64,000 nt of DNA from Membranipora membranacea (lineage: Eukaryota; Bryozoa; Gymnolaemata; Cheilostomatida; Membraniporidae), in NCBI GenBank assembly GCA_914767715.1, contig OU612069.1:27277387-27341386 (forward strand), given 5' to 3'. Below are positions 48,901 to 57,590 of this stretch, piece by piece. Positions within the stretch are counted from its first letter, which is position 1; each line of letters starts with the position of its first letter. The position numbers and the translations under genes were made by a program. Under the pieces are notes generated by a model. The model made no database searches and was not told the DNA's origin. It saw only the letters and a program-made list of their open reading frames with translations.

Positions 48901-51900
48901 ACACTAATCTCATTTCGCTACTGTACGATGTATCATCACGTAACTTGGGGTGACTACCTACTAAACATGTACCAAGAACTCCCTGCATAGCACTCAGGTG
49001 ATCGCCAGCTTTAGCAATTTCATTTTTTGGGTGATAGCCAAAATAATCAGCACCAATTAATATCTCTACAGTGGGACCTGTCCGAATTGAATAAGCTGTA
49101 ATAAGAGGGAATAACTCCTTGACTGCATTGTAATCTAATTCTGATACTGGTCCAGTAATACTGTCAATACCATAGGCGTATATCGTTTTACTTACATCAT
49201 CAGGGGTGGACAAATCAAACTCATAAATAAATGACTCATGCCTTGTACTGGTTTTACCGATACCCATTATATCTAGAGTTACAGAGTGCCGACGTATTGC
49301 ACCTATTTGATTGGCTGCAGTGTGGGTTATATACGTAGCATCAGACCCACTATCAAAGAAAGCAGTAATAATCTTGTTAGATGCTCTGGTATCGACAATA
49401 GGCAGTATACAGTTAGAGCCTTTAGAAATCTGAGATTTGACACTAAGGGCGGTTGATGCCTGAGAGAAATGTTTCATACTTAATAAGGAGTGATGGGTGG
49501 TCATATTACAGTGTCAACATGGCGTCATTTCATGGCACCACTTTCTATGATTCACTGTGCTGAAGCAGCGAAACCAGGCATAGAACTTCTTCAGTGTCTC
49601 CCTTTTGTTTTCTAATGAGAGCTTTCCAAAATTTACAGACTGTTCTGTGCTGTGCTGGCATTCGCTACCCTCACTAGAATGAAAGACACACATATCTGGT
49701 CTCTCAACTTTCTTTTGTACATCAACAATATTATCAACAGATGAATGGAAAGTCCTAGCATTTTAATATTTATCTGACGGGTTGTAATTACTATGAGAAT
49801 CTGACTTAGGCTTTGTGTGGGGCTTTTTTGCCCTAAGCAAGCTCACACTACGTTTAACAGTTAGGAAATCCATAAACGCCTTGAACGAATGAAGCTTTTC
49901 TGAACCTGATAACGAGTGATATTTCTCCTCCCATAAATCCCTGATATTTGGCGGTAAACATGCACACATTTCGTCTACTTGAATCATTGTGACACACTCA
50001 AGATTTCCAATCTGTTTGAGCTGACTGTAATCCATCTCAATGTCATTTACTAGCTTGACTAGTCCACTTGGATCACCTTCTTTTACTGGTTTGAGGCGCT
50101 TCAGATCATTAGATACATATTGTACACTGAAACTAACATCGTCATAGATTTCTAATAGCCTACCCCAAATTTCACTATAAGCACTGGGATTACTGGAGTA
50201 TATGAGGCGTACATGGTACATGGGGCTCCCAGATAATGCCTCTTTCAATGCATAAGAATGTTCTAGATCATTATCATAATGGGTACTAGCATAGTTTTGC
50301 CATACTGCCTTAAACTCCGGCCATTCATGTCGGGCACCAGAAAACTTAGGCGGATTAATTCGCTTATAGCGACAACTATTCATAGTCGTACGATTTGACT
50401 GTGCAGCACTTATCGCCTCTTGTAATTCTGAACTAGTGAAAGTACACTGAGTATTAAGCTGAGGACCACCGCTACCACTGGCAAGGGTTGGATTGGAGTG
50501 TATATGAGATGACGGAGGTCGTGATTGAGAAACATGAACATTAGCTACTGAAAAATCAGATATTGATGATAGCTTGCGGACTGCTTGGACTTTGCTAGAC
50601 CAGTGACTTGAGTCATACATTGAGATAATTCTAAAATAGTTTTTGATAGCGTAGACAAAATATCACCGCACTGATCATTTTTACCAGACGCGGTCCTACA
50701 ATGCTCATAATGAGCCTTTAAATCATCAGCAGATTGATGTGCTTTAGACAAAATATCATCTTTAGATAGCACAGATTTATCATTACCTCAAAAATCCTGT
50801 AACTCGTTTATGGCCTGATCGGCTAACTGCAGCGGTAGGTCAACGAGAGCCGACAACTCAGTAAACTCACACAAATTACTAAATTTGATATATAAATCGC
50901 TAGCATCAGAAAATACTCGACTGACAGCCTCTAAATGCTGATCACATGACTTGCCATTAACTACTTTATAAGGTTCTAAATCAAGACTACATTCTTCAGA
51001 ATCATCTAATGCATCTACATAATTCATAATGAAGATTAATGAACTGATTGCGGAACGAATCAACTCTGTGACTCATGCAGAGATTTGGCCTCAGCCAGAC
51101 GTTTGTCAGTGACAGCTTGTTTGAGCAACTTTGCAGTACGAGTGACTTTCGATTTAAGCAACTTACACTGCTCTTTGAGATGCTTGAGTTTAGCCTCCAT
51201 ACTGGATGTGACGAGAAGAGCTGATAGATAGACGAGACGAGATGTATAATAGTTGACGAGTAACTGTCTGAGTGATCACACGTACATCTTTTACGTCAGG
51301 GTCTAACCATACCCACATCTCCGGTAATTGTTGCTGTGCTGGTATATGGCGTCCGTATTAATTGCCAACTTATATTTTGTTTTGTTTTATTTTATTTAGA
51401 AGACGTAACCTATACAAAATATTGACAATGTAACGATGGAACAGGACATGACGAAACGATTTAACATGTGGTATGCAATGAAGCTAAAAATAAAATTAAA
51501 TCGTCATCAGAATTACAAACAAGACAAAGAACAATAAACAAAGTACACAAATTACAAAATGAATATAAGCTCTTACAATTATTGAGGACGTTGAATTAAC
51601 CAGCTGTTGTTGAGAACATAACTCCTCCAAGCTAATAATAAACACTGCTAAAAAGGGTATATTTAGTCTTATAATAATGAATATGGAACACTTGACATAA
51701 CAATATGCGCTCAAAATTAAGTTACAGGCATAGCAATGGATATAAATCTGCACAAACAGTTTGCTACATATTAGGAACACATCAGAATAACCTTATTCAT
51801 TAAAAAAATTAGACTTACATGGTGTAGGGTTCTGTAACATTTCTTGGAGCGAGTTGAAAACATGATACACATTAATAAATTTACTGGCGGCCAGAGATAA

Positions 51901-53513
51901 TATACCTTCCTCTTGCCGCGTGTAATAATGCTGGCTGATGGTTAAAACAAATGAGTCATAGTCATAGCTATATAACTTGTAACAATAGGAAAGCGCAAAC
52001 AGCACAGAAATAACTGGCTGCTATAGCTATGTTTGTACCAAAATTATTGGTTATAATGAATACATTTAATAATCAATACTAATTACCTTGATTAACTGGC
52101 CTTTTAAATTTCTTATTGCATCAAAACAAAAATCATAAATACAAATGTCAATCCCAAAACCATTTTATGGGTGGGACAGGCATCCTAAGCTACAACAGTA
52201 ACAACAACAACCTGGTAACTTCACACATGTTAGATTGTTCTCCAACTTTCGAAGTAGAGCGCCAGTCTTCATGGGTTCGATTCCAATTGCCCACTGACAA
52301 CTAGGACTTGATGAACCTACACTTGTGCTCTAACCTGCCTAAAAACCGAGGGCAAGGTGTCCCTGACTAAACCCTGAAATTTTAATCATCAACTTAAGAA
52401 TATCTGTCACAGTCACACCCTAGCCTAGTCAAGCATGTACTGGACCGCAGGAAAGAAGTCAAAGAAGAAGTTCAAGTTCGATAGTCAAATTAACCATGAG
52501 ATGAATCTATCAAGTCATATTGGTGATACATTGGATACTGTTCTATAATACATTATTGTAGCTTCAGTAACCTAAGCCTGAAAAGATTAAGGCTTAGGTT
52601 ACTGAAGCTACAATAATGTATTATAGAACAGTAGTATGTTACACTATCCTGTCAATGACATATGCGTGAGAAAATTGTCAGAGTATCTAGTAACTCACCA
52701 AAACCACATCGCTACGGTGCCTATGAGTAACATTCTTGTTTTTCGAACACAAGAATCCGAGACCACTCCGAACACAAGTGCGCATAGACTTTGCACAACT
52801 TGTGATGCAATCGGCACCAAACGGAGGCTAAAATGAAATATTAATGTTTGATAGACAGGTGGGATGTTTATAAATGTAAATGTAAATATGTAAATCACTT
52901 TTTATTTAGCTGCTCTATCGTAACCACTACGCCATCCTGCCTTCCTTAAACTTTCAATATCCAGTTCCTAAGCTCAATAAGCTAGTGGGCCAAGTTCAAA
53001 TGTGTGCCTCAGACTTTTGTCAGTTGTGATTGAAAAGTAGCTAAGCCATTTGATGTGTCAGAATAAAATCAAGATCACCACGCAGCATTCATGAAGACGA
53101 TGCCCGGATATCATTTAGTATCAACTAGAATTAACCAGTTAGAAATATCTGCCAGAAAGAATCCCTTATGAGCAAATATTTCACAAACTAATCCTCCAGC
53201 AACCTGTTAACTCTTCATCCAGTCAAGCAATATCAACTCTTCATTACCTTTTTGAGATATCATCAGATTTTAGTTGTCCTTCTGGAGCAAACAAGGGATC
53301 ATGAAGCCAAAGTTTTAGTGGTAACCAGATTGCCACAGAGCGAAAAGCAATGCATCTAAGGAAGTCGCTCATAATCAATCCAGCTATTGCCAGCTTCTGA
53401 CGGCGACTATAACTGTTCTCGTTGCCATCGCTTGGCTGAATCAGAGGTTCATCTTCAGTGGCCTCATGCTGGTGTGTGTAACTTCTGGATTTGCAGCTTT
53501 GTATAATCCCCAT
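36903..53513 (-). CDS. SLC15/POT-family peptide transporter, copy 2 (complete, nine exons)
   Basis: Complete gene on the minus strand. Exons in order: 53513-53248, 52827-52699, 45664-45436, 44784-44556, 43783-43602, 40762-40682, 40424-40253, 37581-37513, 37123-36903. All junctions keep frame; total 1578 nt, 525 residues, the usual size for POT carriers. ATG 53513 is the first in-frame Met (MGIIQSCKS). Exon 1 has a charged cytosolic N-terminus and the first helix (KLAIAGLIMSDFLRCIAF); exon 2 has helices 2-3 with the VVSDSCVRKTRMLLIG turn (GxxADxxxGRxxTI-like); exon 3 ends in AGDQ, the PTR2 mark; exon 6 carries N-glycosylation sites (NKS, NET); the last exon opens with YELATISAPRSMQATAMG. The long introns hold BEL/Pao, foldback, SINE and TIR elements. 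Confidence 0.88.
37785..38740. mobile_element. Foldback/MITE element with 70 bp central hairpin
   Basis: The outer ends resemble TTAAAGGGACAGTCC (37789) and its mirror GGACTTTCGCTTTAACC (38726). Inner blocks CAGGCTGTC...GGACAGCCTGGGTAAATCC (38036-38092) are mirrored at 38574-38640, and 38421-38490 pairs with 38495-38564. The left arm has an extra ~320 bp (38095-38410). Lies in the intron between exons 7 and 8 of SLC15 copy 2. Non-coding. Confidence 0.6.
38421..38564. repeat. 70 bp inverted repeat, 4-base loop
   Basis: Arms 38421-38490 and 38495-38564 pair over 70 bp with about four mismatches around the loop TAGA. A transcript would form a long double-stranded hairpin. Confidence 0.85.
38780..38935 (-). 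repeat. tRNA-derived SINE, well-kept promoter
   Basis: Minus-strand head with A box TGGCGCAATCGG (38909-38920) and B box GGTTCGAGTCC (38849-38859), both near consensus and correctly spaced, followed by a tRNA-unrelated body (GGGGGAGCTTTCATTG...). Partial sister at 39196-39303. Confidence 0.8.
39196..39303 (-). repeat. Second, truncated SINE copy
   Basis: Same body and B-box region as 38780-38935 with a changed B box (GGGTCGAGTCC) and no A box. It is followed by GGACTTTCACTTTAACC, the same sequence that flanks the first copy, so the pair probably arose by local duplication. Confidence 0.75.
41267..43485. mobile_element. 2.2 kb non-autonomous DNA element with ~60 bp TIRs
   Basis: The left end CGGCAGGTACGAAAAGCCG (41270 onward) and the reverse complement of the right end (CGGTAGGTACGAAAAACCG, ending 43485) match for about 60 bp through the ACGAACT words. 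GGTTTAT stands outside both ends (41260-41266 and 43486-43492), a likely target duplication of about 7 bp. No transposase frame inside. Lies in the SLC15 copy 2 intron between exons 5 and 6. Confidence 0.7.
46056..46876 (-). repeat. BEL/Pao 3' LTR
   Basis: Matches 51330-52177 along its length with roughly 90% identity and several indels, including a 39 bp block present only in the right copy near 51771. The divergence suggests an old insertion. Confidence 0.75.
47061..47793 (-). pseudogene. BEL/Pao integrase C-terminus (DUF5641-like)
   Basis: VVTVSNEFWKRWFQYF, then NLKVCDAVVVAE and GLVRKVALVY match the FWKRW...GDLVLI...DG.VR.V.V arrangement of the DUF5641 region that follows the integrase core in BEL/Pao polyproteins. 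The DDE core expected upstream (higher coordinates) is not recognisable. Confidence 0.65.
47998..48399 (-). pseudogene. BEL/Pao A17/RNase H remnant
   Basis: VSVLDPCGFLSLFTLLVKVF matches the block following RT in Pao polyproteins (FDPLGLLSPF). It is followed by MSKSRIAPL, a degenerate LELN-VVVSKGIRAVI block and the YENVRVGKVQA end. The RT palm normally before it is gone. Confidence 0.65.
48403..48998. repeat. 298 bp tandem duplication in BEL/Pao
   Basis: GGTCAGATTTATCGGCACAG begins units at 48403 and 48701; both end in GAACTCCCTGCATAGCAC. The copies differ at only a few sites, so the duplication is more recent than the element. Confidence 0.85.
48494..49504 (-). pseudogene. BEL/Pao aspartic protease region (DUF1758-like)
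   Basis: FFDSGSDATYI carries the catalytic D-S-G (about 49355), and ILIGADYFGYH further on matches the flap and LIG.D blocks. Upstream in the same frame is a C-x2-C-x4-HHSLL zinc motif interrupted by a TGA near 49517, as in BEL/Pao gag-protease junctions. The C-terminal half repeats (MQGVLGTCLVGSHPKLRDD twice) because of the 298 bp duplication. Confidence 0.75.
49763..51200 (-). pseudogene. BEL/Pao gag (DUF1759-like)
   Basis: Starts at ATG 51200 with a coiled-coil-like MEAKLKHLKEQCKLLK, shifts frame near 51060, and is broken again at about 50789 and 50600. The main block (50620-49763) has INPPKFSGARHEWPEF, ALKEALSGSPMYHV, IWGRLLEIYDD and LPPNIRDLWEEKY, the sequence of events in DUF1759 Pao gag proteins (LPKFSGDPLEWPSF...). 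It builds the particle in active relatives. Confidence 0.75.
51330..52177 (-). repeat. BEL/Pao 5' LTR
   Basis: Right-hand copy. A TATA-like TATATAACTTG lies at about 51968 (complement), in both copies. No convincing primer-binding site was seen at the inner edge. Confidence 0.7.
52195..52400 (+). repeat. Probable SINE with B box
   Basis: GGTTCGATTCC at 52274-52284 is a perfect Pol III B box; no good A box upstream, so 5'-truncated or diverged. The 3' body ends near GGGCAAGGTGTCCCTGACTA. Confidence 0.45.
52537..52632. repeat. Perfect 42 bp hairpin
   Basis: 52537-52578 and 52591-52632 are exact reverse complements around a 12-base loop. Lies just downstream of exon 2 of SLC15 copy 2, inside its intron. 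Confidence 0.9.
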
Positions 53514-54967
53514 TTTCAAATGTAGTCTGCCGCAAGCCACAAGCCACTGAGTGATGCTATAAATTTATTACTGTAGCTTCACGAACTGAAAGAATATACA
53601 ATGCTCTTATCATGACGATGATAAAAACTACAAAGGCGTGATGGTGACTCATCAACATGTCTATGCAATCACTTTTACATTATCAATGAGGAAGTTTTGC
53701 ACAGCTCGCAGCTGTCAACATTTATGTTTTTATTCAAGGAAGTCAAATTGAGGTCACTTAGTATAGATACAGAGCATTGATTGTTTTATCATCTATTTGA
53801 CCTGGCCTATCATGGAGATTGTTGTGCATACTTTCCAATGTTTGAATTAAATTGCAGCCATAGCTGCATGGAATACTACTTAGGATATAAGAGCTTTTCA
53901 AGTGCTTTTTCTAGACTGAATTCAGGACGGAAATCGACCAACAGTATTAATTCAACCAATGGCTCCATTCATGTTGAAACTATATTCATGTAAGAAATTG
54001 GGTTTTAGGCTTTGTCAAGAGATACAACTCTTCGGGCAGATCATTATTCTCCTTCAGTTTTCTGCTTTGGAATAATCTCTATGATGACATAAACTACGTT
54101 GGATTACAGCTAGTTTCACTCAATTTTCATTCTTAAGTTTCCATTGGGTATGACATCATATTCTTTATGCAAGGCTTGTAGCTTTATTTTGATAAATTGT
54201 CACTTTAGTCCTCGATGACCAATCAAGCTGTACTTGGCTTCATTTGAAGCTTATTCGAAAGCAGGATCCTAAGATCAAGTGTAAGGAACGCCTAAAAATA
54301 GGTAAAGACTGTGCATAGCATTGGTAAAGTAAACCAATGGTTGCTTTGCAAACAAATATAATTCCCTACGCAATCACGGATGGGTGAACGTTCAAAGACT
54401 AGATGTCCCAAATTGAGGAAATGAAAGAAGCTACTGATGGTAAACTAAGGACATTTTTTTTTTGTTAGAATGTTGTGTTCAAGTCTAATCAGAATGTGAG
54501 AATATGTGTGGATCTGTCTAAACTAACTATTGTCCTGTTTGTGACTTACACATAACCCTACTCCGAAGATACACTTTATCGTCATTTGAGGGGATATTAT
54601 TTGTGGATGCGGAGCCAATATATCAGCTAGATTGATGCTTAGTCAGGCTTATTACAGATGGATCAAGTGCAAGTGTATCAAGAAATTATATAACCATCCT
54701 AACTCCTTTTTGTAGTAATAAATACCAGCAGATGGTCCTTGGCATTTTGACAGCACCTGGTCGTAGAAGCGCGACATCTTGGCCCAGTCCGAACTTGGCC
54801 CAAGTTGTCAAGCTCCTGAGACACACACTAAATAAGGGAGAGATAGGAGATGATCTATATATCTATCCATGTCTGTAATACAAGCGCTGACAGGTAGGAA
54901 GCAAAAGCTCCTGTTTAAGGTCGATTATTTTTGAGTTGTTTCTCTATCTGGCCGAGGTCAAATATAT
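53514..54967. other. 5' flank of SLC15 copy 2, no gene seen
   Basis: Would contain the promoter of copy 2; no clear TATA box or motif was recognised. A repeat related to 39600-39680 (CTGT.CTTGGCTTCATTTGAAGCTTATT) lies near 54220. Confidence 0.4.
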
Positions 54968-55306
54968 GTCAAATATCGAATAACCCATGAGATTGATCTT
55001 AACTCGATGGGAGATATCCTCTAACAGCATAGAAGAGCTTATAATGTGCAGGTGAATCTTAGTAAATCTATTGAATCTTATGTGGTTCATCGATACATCG
55101 ATTCAAAGATCACAGGTAGGTCAAAACTGGTTAAGGTTAGGGAACAACACAGAAAGAGAGGATATTACATGTGTGTGTGGAGACAACTGAGTAAGTACTC
55201 ACTACGGCAGAGCTTTACTGTTGCATCTAAATAGCAAATAGGATAACAATTGATTGTTAGAGATTAACCAGGGTGATATGATCATTAAGCCTATCATTTA
55301 TAAAAA
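54968..55306. repeat. Right arm of the widely spaced inverted repeat
   Basis: Mirror of 35918-36222. In this copy the stretch 55046-55234 is open in one frame and ends at a donor-like CACAG|GTAGGT site; the left copy has stops, so coding is unlikely. Confidence 0.7.
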
Positions 55307-56007
55307 TCTGTCCTGTTGACTTTTATGCTTGAACGATTTAAATAATATTCAAATTTCAAAGCTGGAATATTCTTATTTCTCTCTATTTTAATGATATATT
55401 TATTATTATATAATATAATAAGTATCAAATTGTATTCGCAGTGAATTTTGTACCATTAAGTGGGTCAGCATAATCCGCCTATGTAATCACCCTCATTAGA
55501 GAGGTTGCGAAATCTCGTAATTGTCTTCTCCCGGAACGTGAAGTTGTCCTCACGTATACGTTTCACGTTTTAGGTAGATGGTCATTTTTGACACTCACGT
55601 GATACGAGCCCATAGCATCAACCTTGAACTTGTAAACATTTTTGACTACACCATCTATGTCAAATTTCTGCTTGAATTGCTTCTCCCTCCTGATGTTATT
55701 TTACAAGGGGTAACTGTAACTACTTGGTTTTACCTTGCACAGCATAAGTGAGTAGTAAGTTCTAACATTTACACCCCACCAGACTATTTGTTGAATAGTC
55801 AGCTTGGAATGTAACTCTTACTGCAAGAGGACTAGGTAAGTCACAATTTTGTTCCTAGTAGTACATCCACACACTAATCCTTGCTCAAATATAATAATCT
55901 TGCCCCCAAAGTCCAATTCATGAGTTTGTTGAATTCTTGAAGCGCAAGGCTGAAAAAATCTGAGCTCCAGAAAAATTGACAATAAATCTGGGTAATTTTC
56001 ACCCAAA
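55307..56007. other. 5' flank of LINE, no gene seen
   Basis: Likely includes the LINE 5' untranslated region, with no distinct boundary. Confidence 0.4.
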
Positions 56008-57588
56008 ATGAACAAAGGCAAGAAGAGAAAACTCATTTCCAGTAATTATCGTGATGAGGATGATGCTGAGGATAATATCTTCACCTATTCGCTCAACAAG
56101 TTGAAGGCATTACAAAAGAAAATCGACTCTACTACCACTGATGAGTCTATCACCATAAAAGGTAATCCGGGAAACATCCAAATTGTCGTTGACTGCAGCA
56201 CAGCTGTTTTTGAGCTTGTCAGATCTATATTTCAAACATCAATTCAGGAGCAATATCCTTATGTAACTAGGAAAATGAATAAAGATAAGGACAAAAACAC
56301 AACAGCCACCGTATTCACCGTTAAAAACAAGAAGAAATCGGATAGACGCCTTTATACTGCAAACTTTTACCATACCACCTCTAGAATACTGGTGAATGCT
56401 ATCAAAGATGTGGATGTGTTTATAAGTCACTACTCTAAGCTGGTAGGTGAATTACAGCCAGAAACAATTGCCAATTTAAACGAGAAAGTCCGTTCCTCAT
56501 GCTCAAATGCAATGGAATCGCTGAAAAGTAAACAAACCAATGCCAACAGCAGCACAACTCAACAACAAAGCACACAAGGTGCTCTAGGGGGATCTACAGT
56601 CTCACTGCCAGAGTCTTCTCAGTGTTCCCTGTCTGAGACAATGGAGACTTCTGCTCCATTCGTCGACAGCGCTCCCAGTCATTCCAGGGACAGAGATTGT
56701 GGGGAGAGTCCCGGATGTGCGTCATGCAGAACTCTACATGGCGTGCTTTCTATTATGATGGAGAAGATGGACAGCATGCAGGAGAAGATGGACAGCATGC
56801 AGGTTAAATTGGATAAAATTACTAGTGCTTTTTCTGAGAGCCCTAGTACAAAGGAATGTCCATCAAATTCCAAAAATACCGTACAACAAACATATCTTCC
56901 AACTCAAACTCTTAACACCACACAACAATGGTCATCAGTTGCAAGCAGCAGTAGACAACTCCACAGAAATATTCCTTCATCAACAACACATCAACAACAC
57001 ACCAACACCAAGTTCACCGGCAACTACATCCAACACACCAGATCACATGCCATCTATTACAAAATCAGCTCGTCCAAACAACTTCAACCCCAAGCACTGC
57101 ATCGTAATAAGTATCAATAAGTCATCAAAAACCTACCAAAACTATAATCAAGACAACATCAGACGTGAGATTAACCGTGAATTCGGCCCAACAATCATAG
57201 AAAACATAACGACCTACAATTTCAAGACAGAATCTCCAAAAATTATGCTGCACCTTCGCGATGAAAAGACAGTGACCAAGTTGATAAACACTTGGAATAC
57301 ATTACTATTTGAAAATTCGCAAGTAAGAAAGACAATCAATCCAGAATCAGCAAAAGTCAACACTGGTATGCTGAGAGGCATTCCTATCGATGCTGATGAT
57401 GAACTTGTAATAAAAGAGATATCACAGAATTTCCCCAACTCTTTTCTTCAGCTATAAGGATTTACAAAGGGGAAAAGAAAATGCGCATCTTTAAAGTAAA
57501 GTTTGACACTCAGGACCAATACAACAAGGTCCTCAGTCAAGGTATGAATTTAGAGTCACTTAAACTTAAATGCCATTTTGAAAAACTT
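56008..57588 (+). pseudogene. LINE ORF1 (RRM-like, frameshifted)
   Basis: ATG 56008 opens a basic N-terminus and a YTANFYHTTSRILVN block seen in ORF1 proteins of L2/CR1-like LINEs, then a Cys-containing patch (CGESPGCASC) and a short coiled coil with a duplicated MEKMDSMQ unit. Past about 57000 the frame shifts, and the RNA-binding part continues in the second frame (CIVISINKSSKTY, MLRGIPIDADDELV) to 57457 and, after another shift, RIFKVKFDTQDQYNKVL to TGA 57586-57588. ORF1 normally coats the RNA. Confidence 0.65.
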
Positions 57589-57590
57589 CT

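Larger units (their letters stand above)
46056..52177 (-). mobile_element. BEL/Pao LTR retrotransposon, internally deleted
   Basis: Direct repeats of about 0.8 kb (46056-46876 and 51330-52177) enclose minus-strand gag (DUF1759-like), a retropepsin (DUF1758-like), an A17/RNase H remnant and a DUF5641-like integrase C-terminus, an order specific to BEL/Pao. On the coding strand the LTR would begin TGTCCCACCC and end near CCAGCACA. The RT palm and the DDE integrase core are missing. It lies wholly in the intron between exons 2 and 3 of SLC15 copy 2, opposite to nothing but in the gene's own orientation. Confidence 0.8.

Noticed and set aside
55046-55234. Open frame ending near a donor site
   Set aside because: The mirrored copy at 35.9-36.2 kb has stops in all frames, so this looks like a repeat, not an exon.
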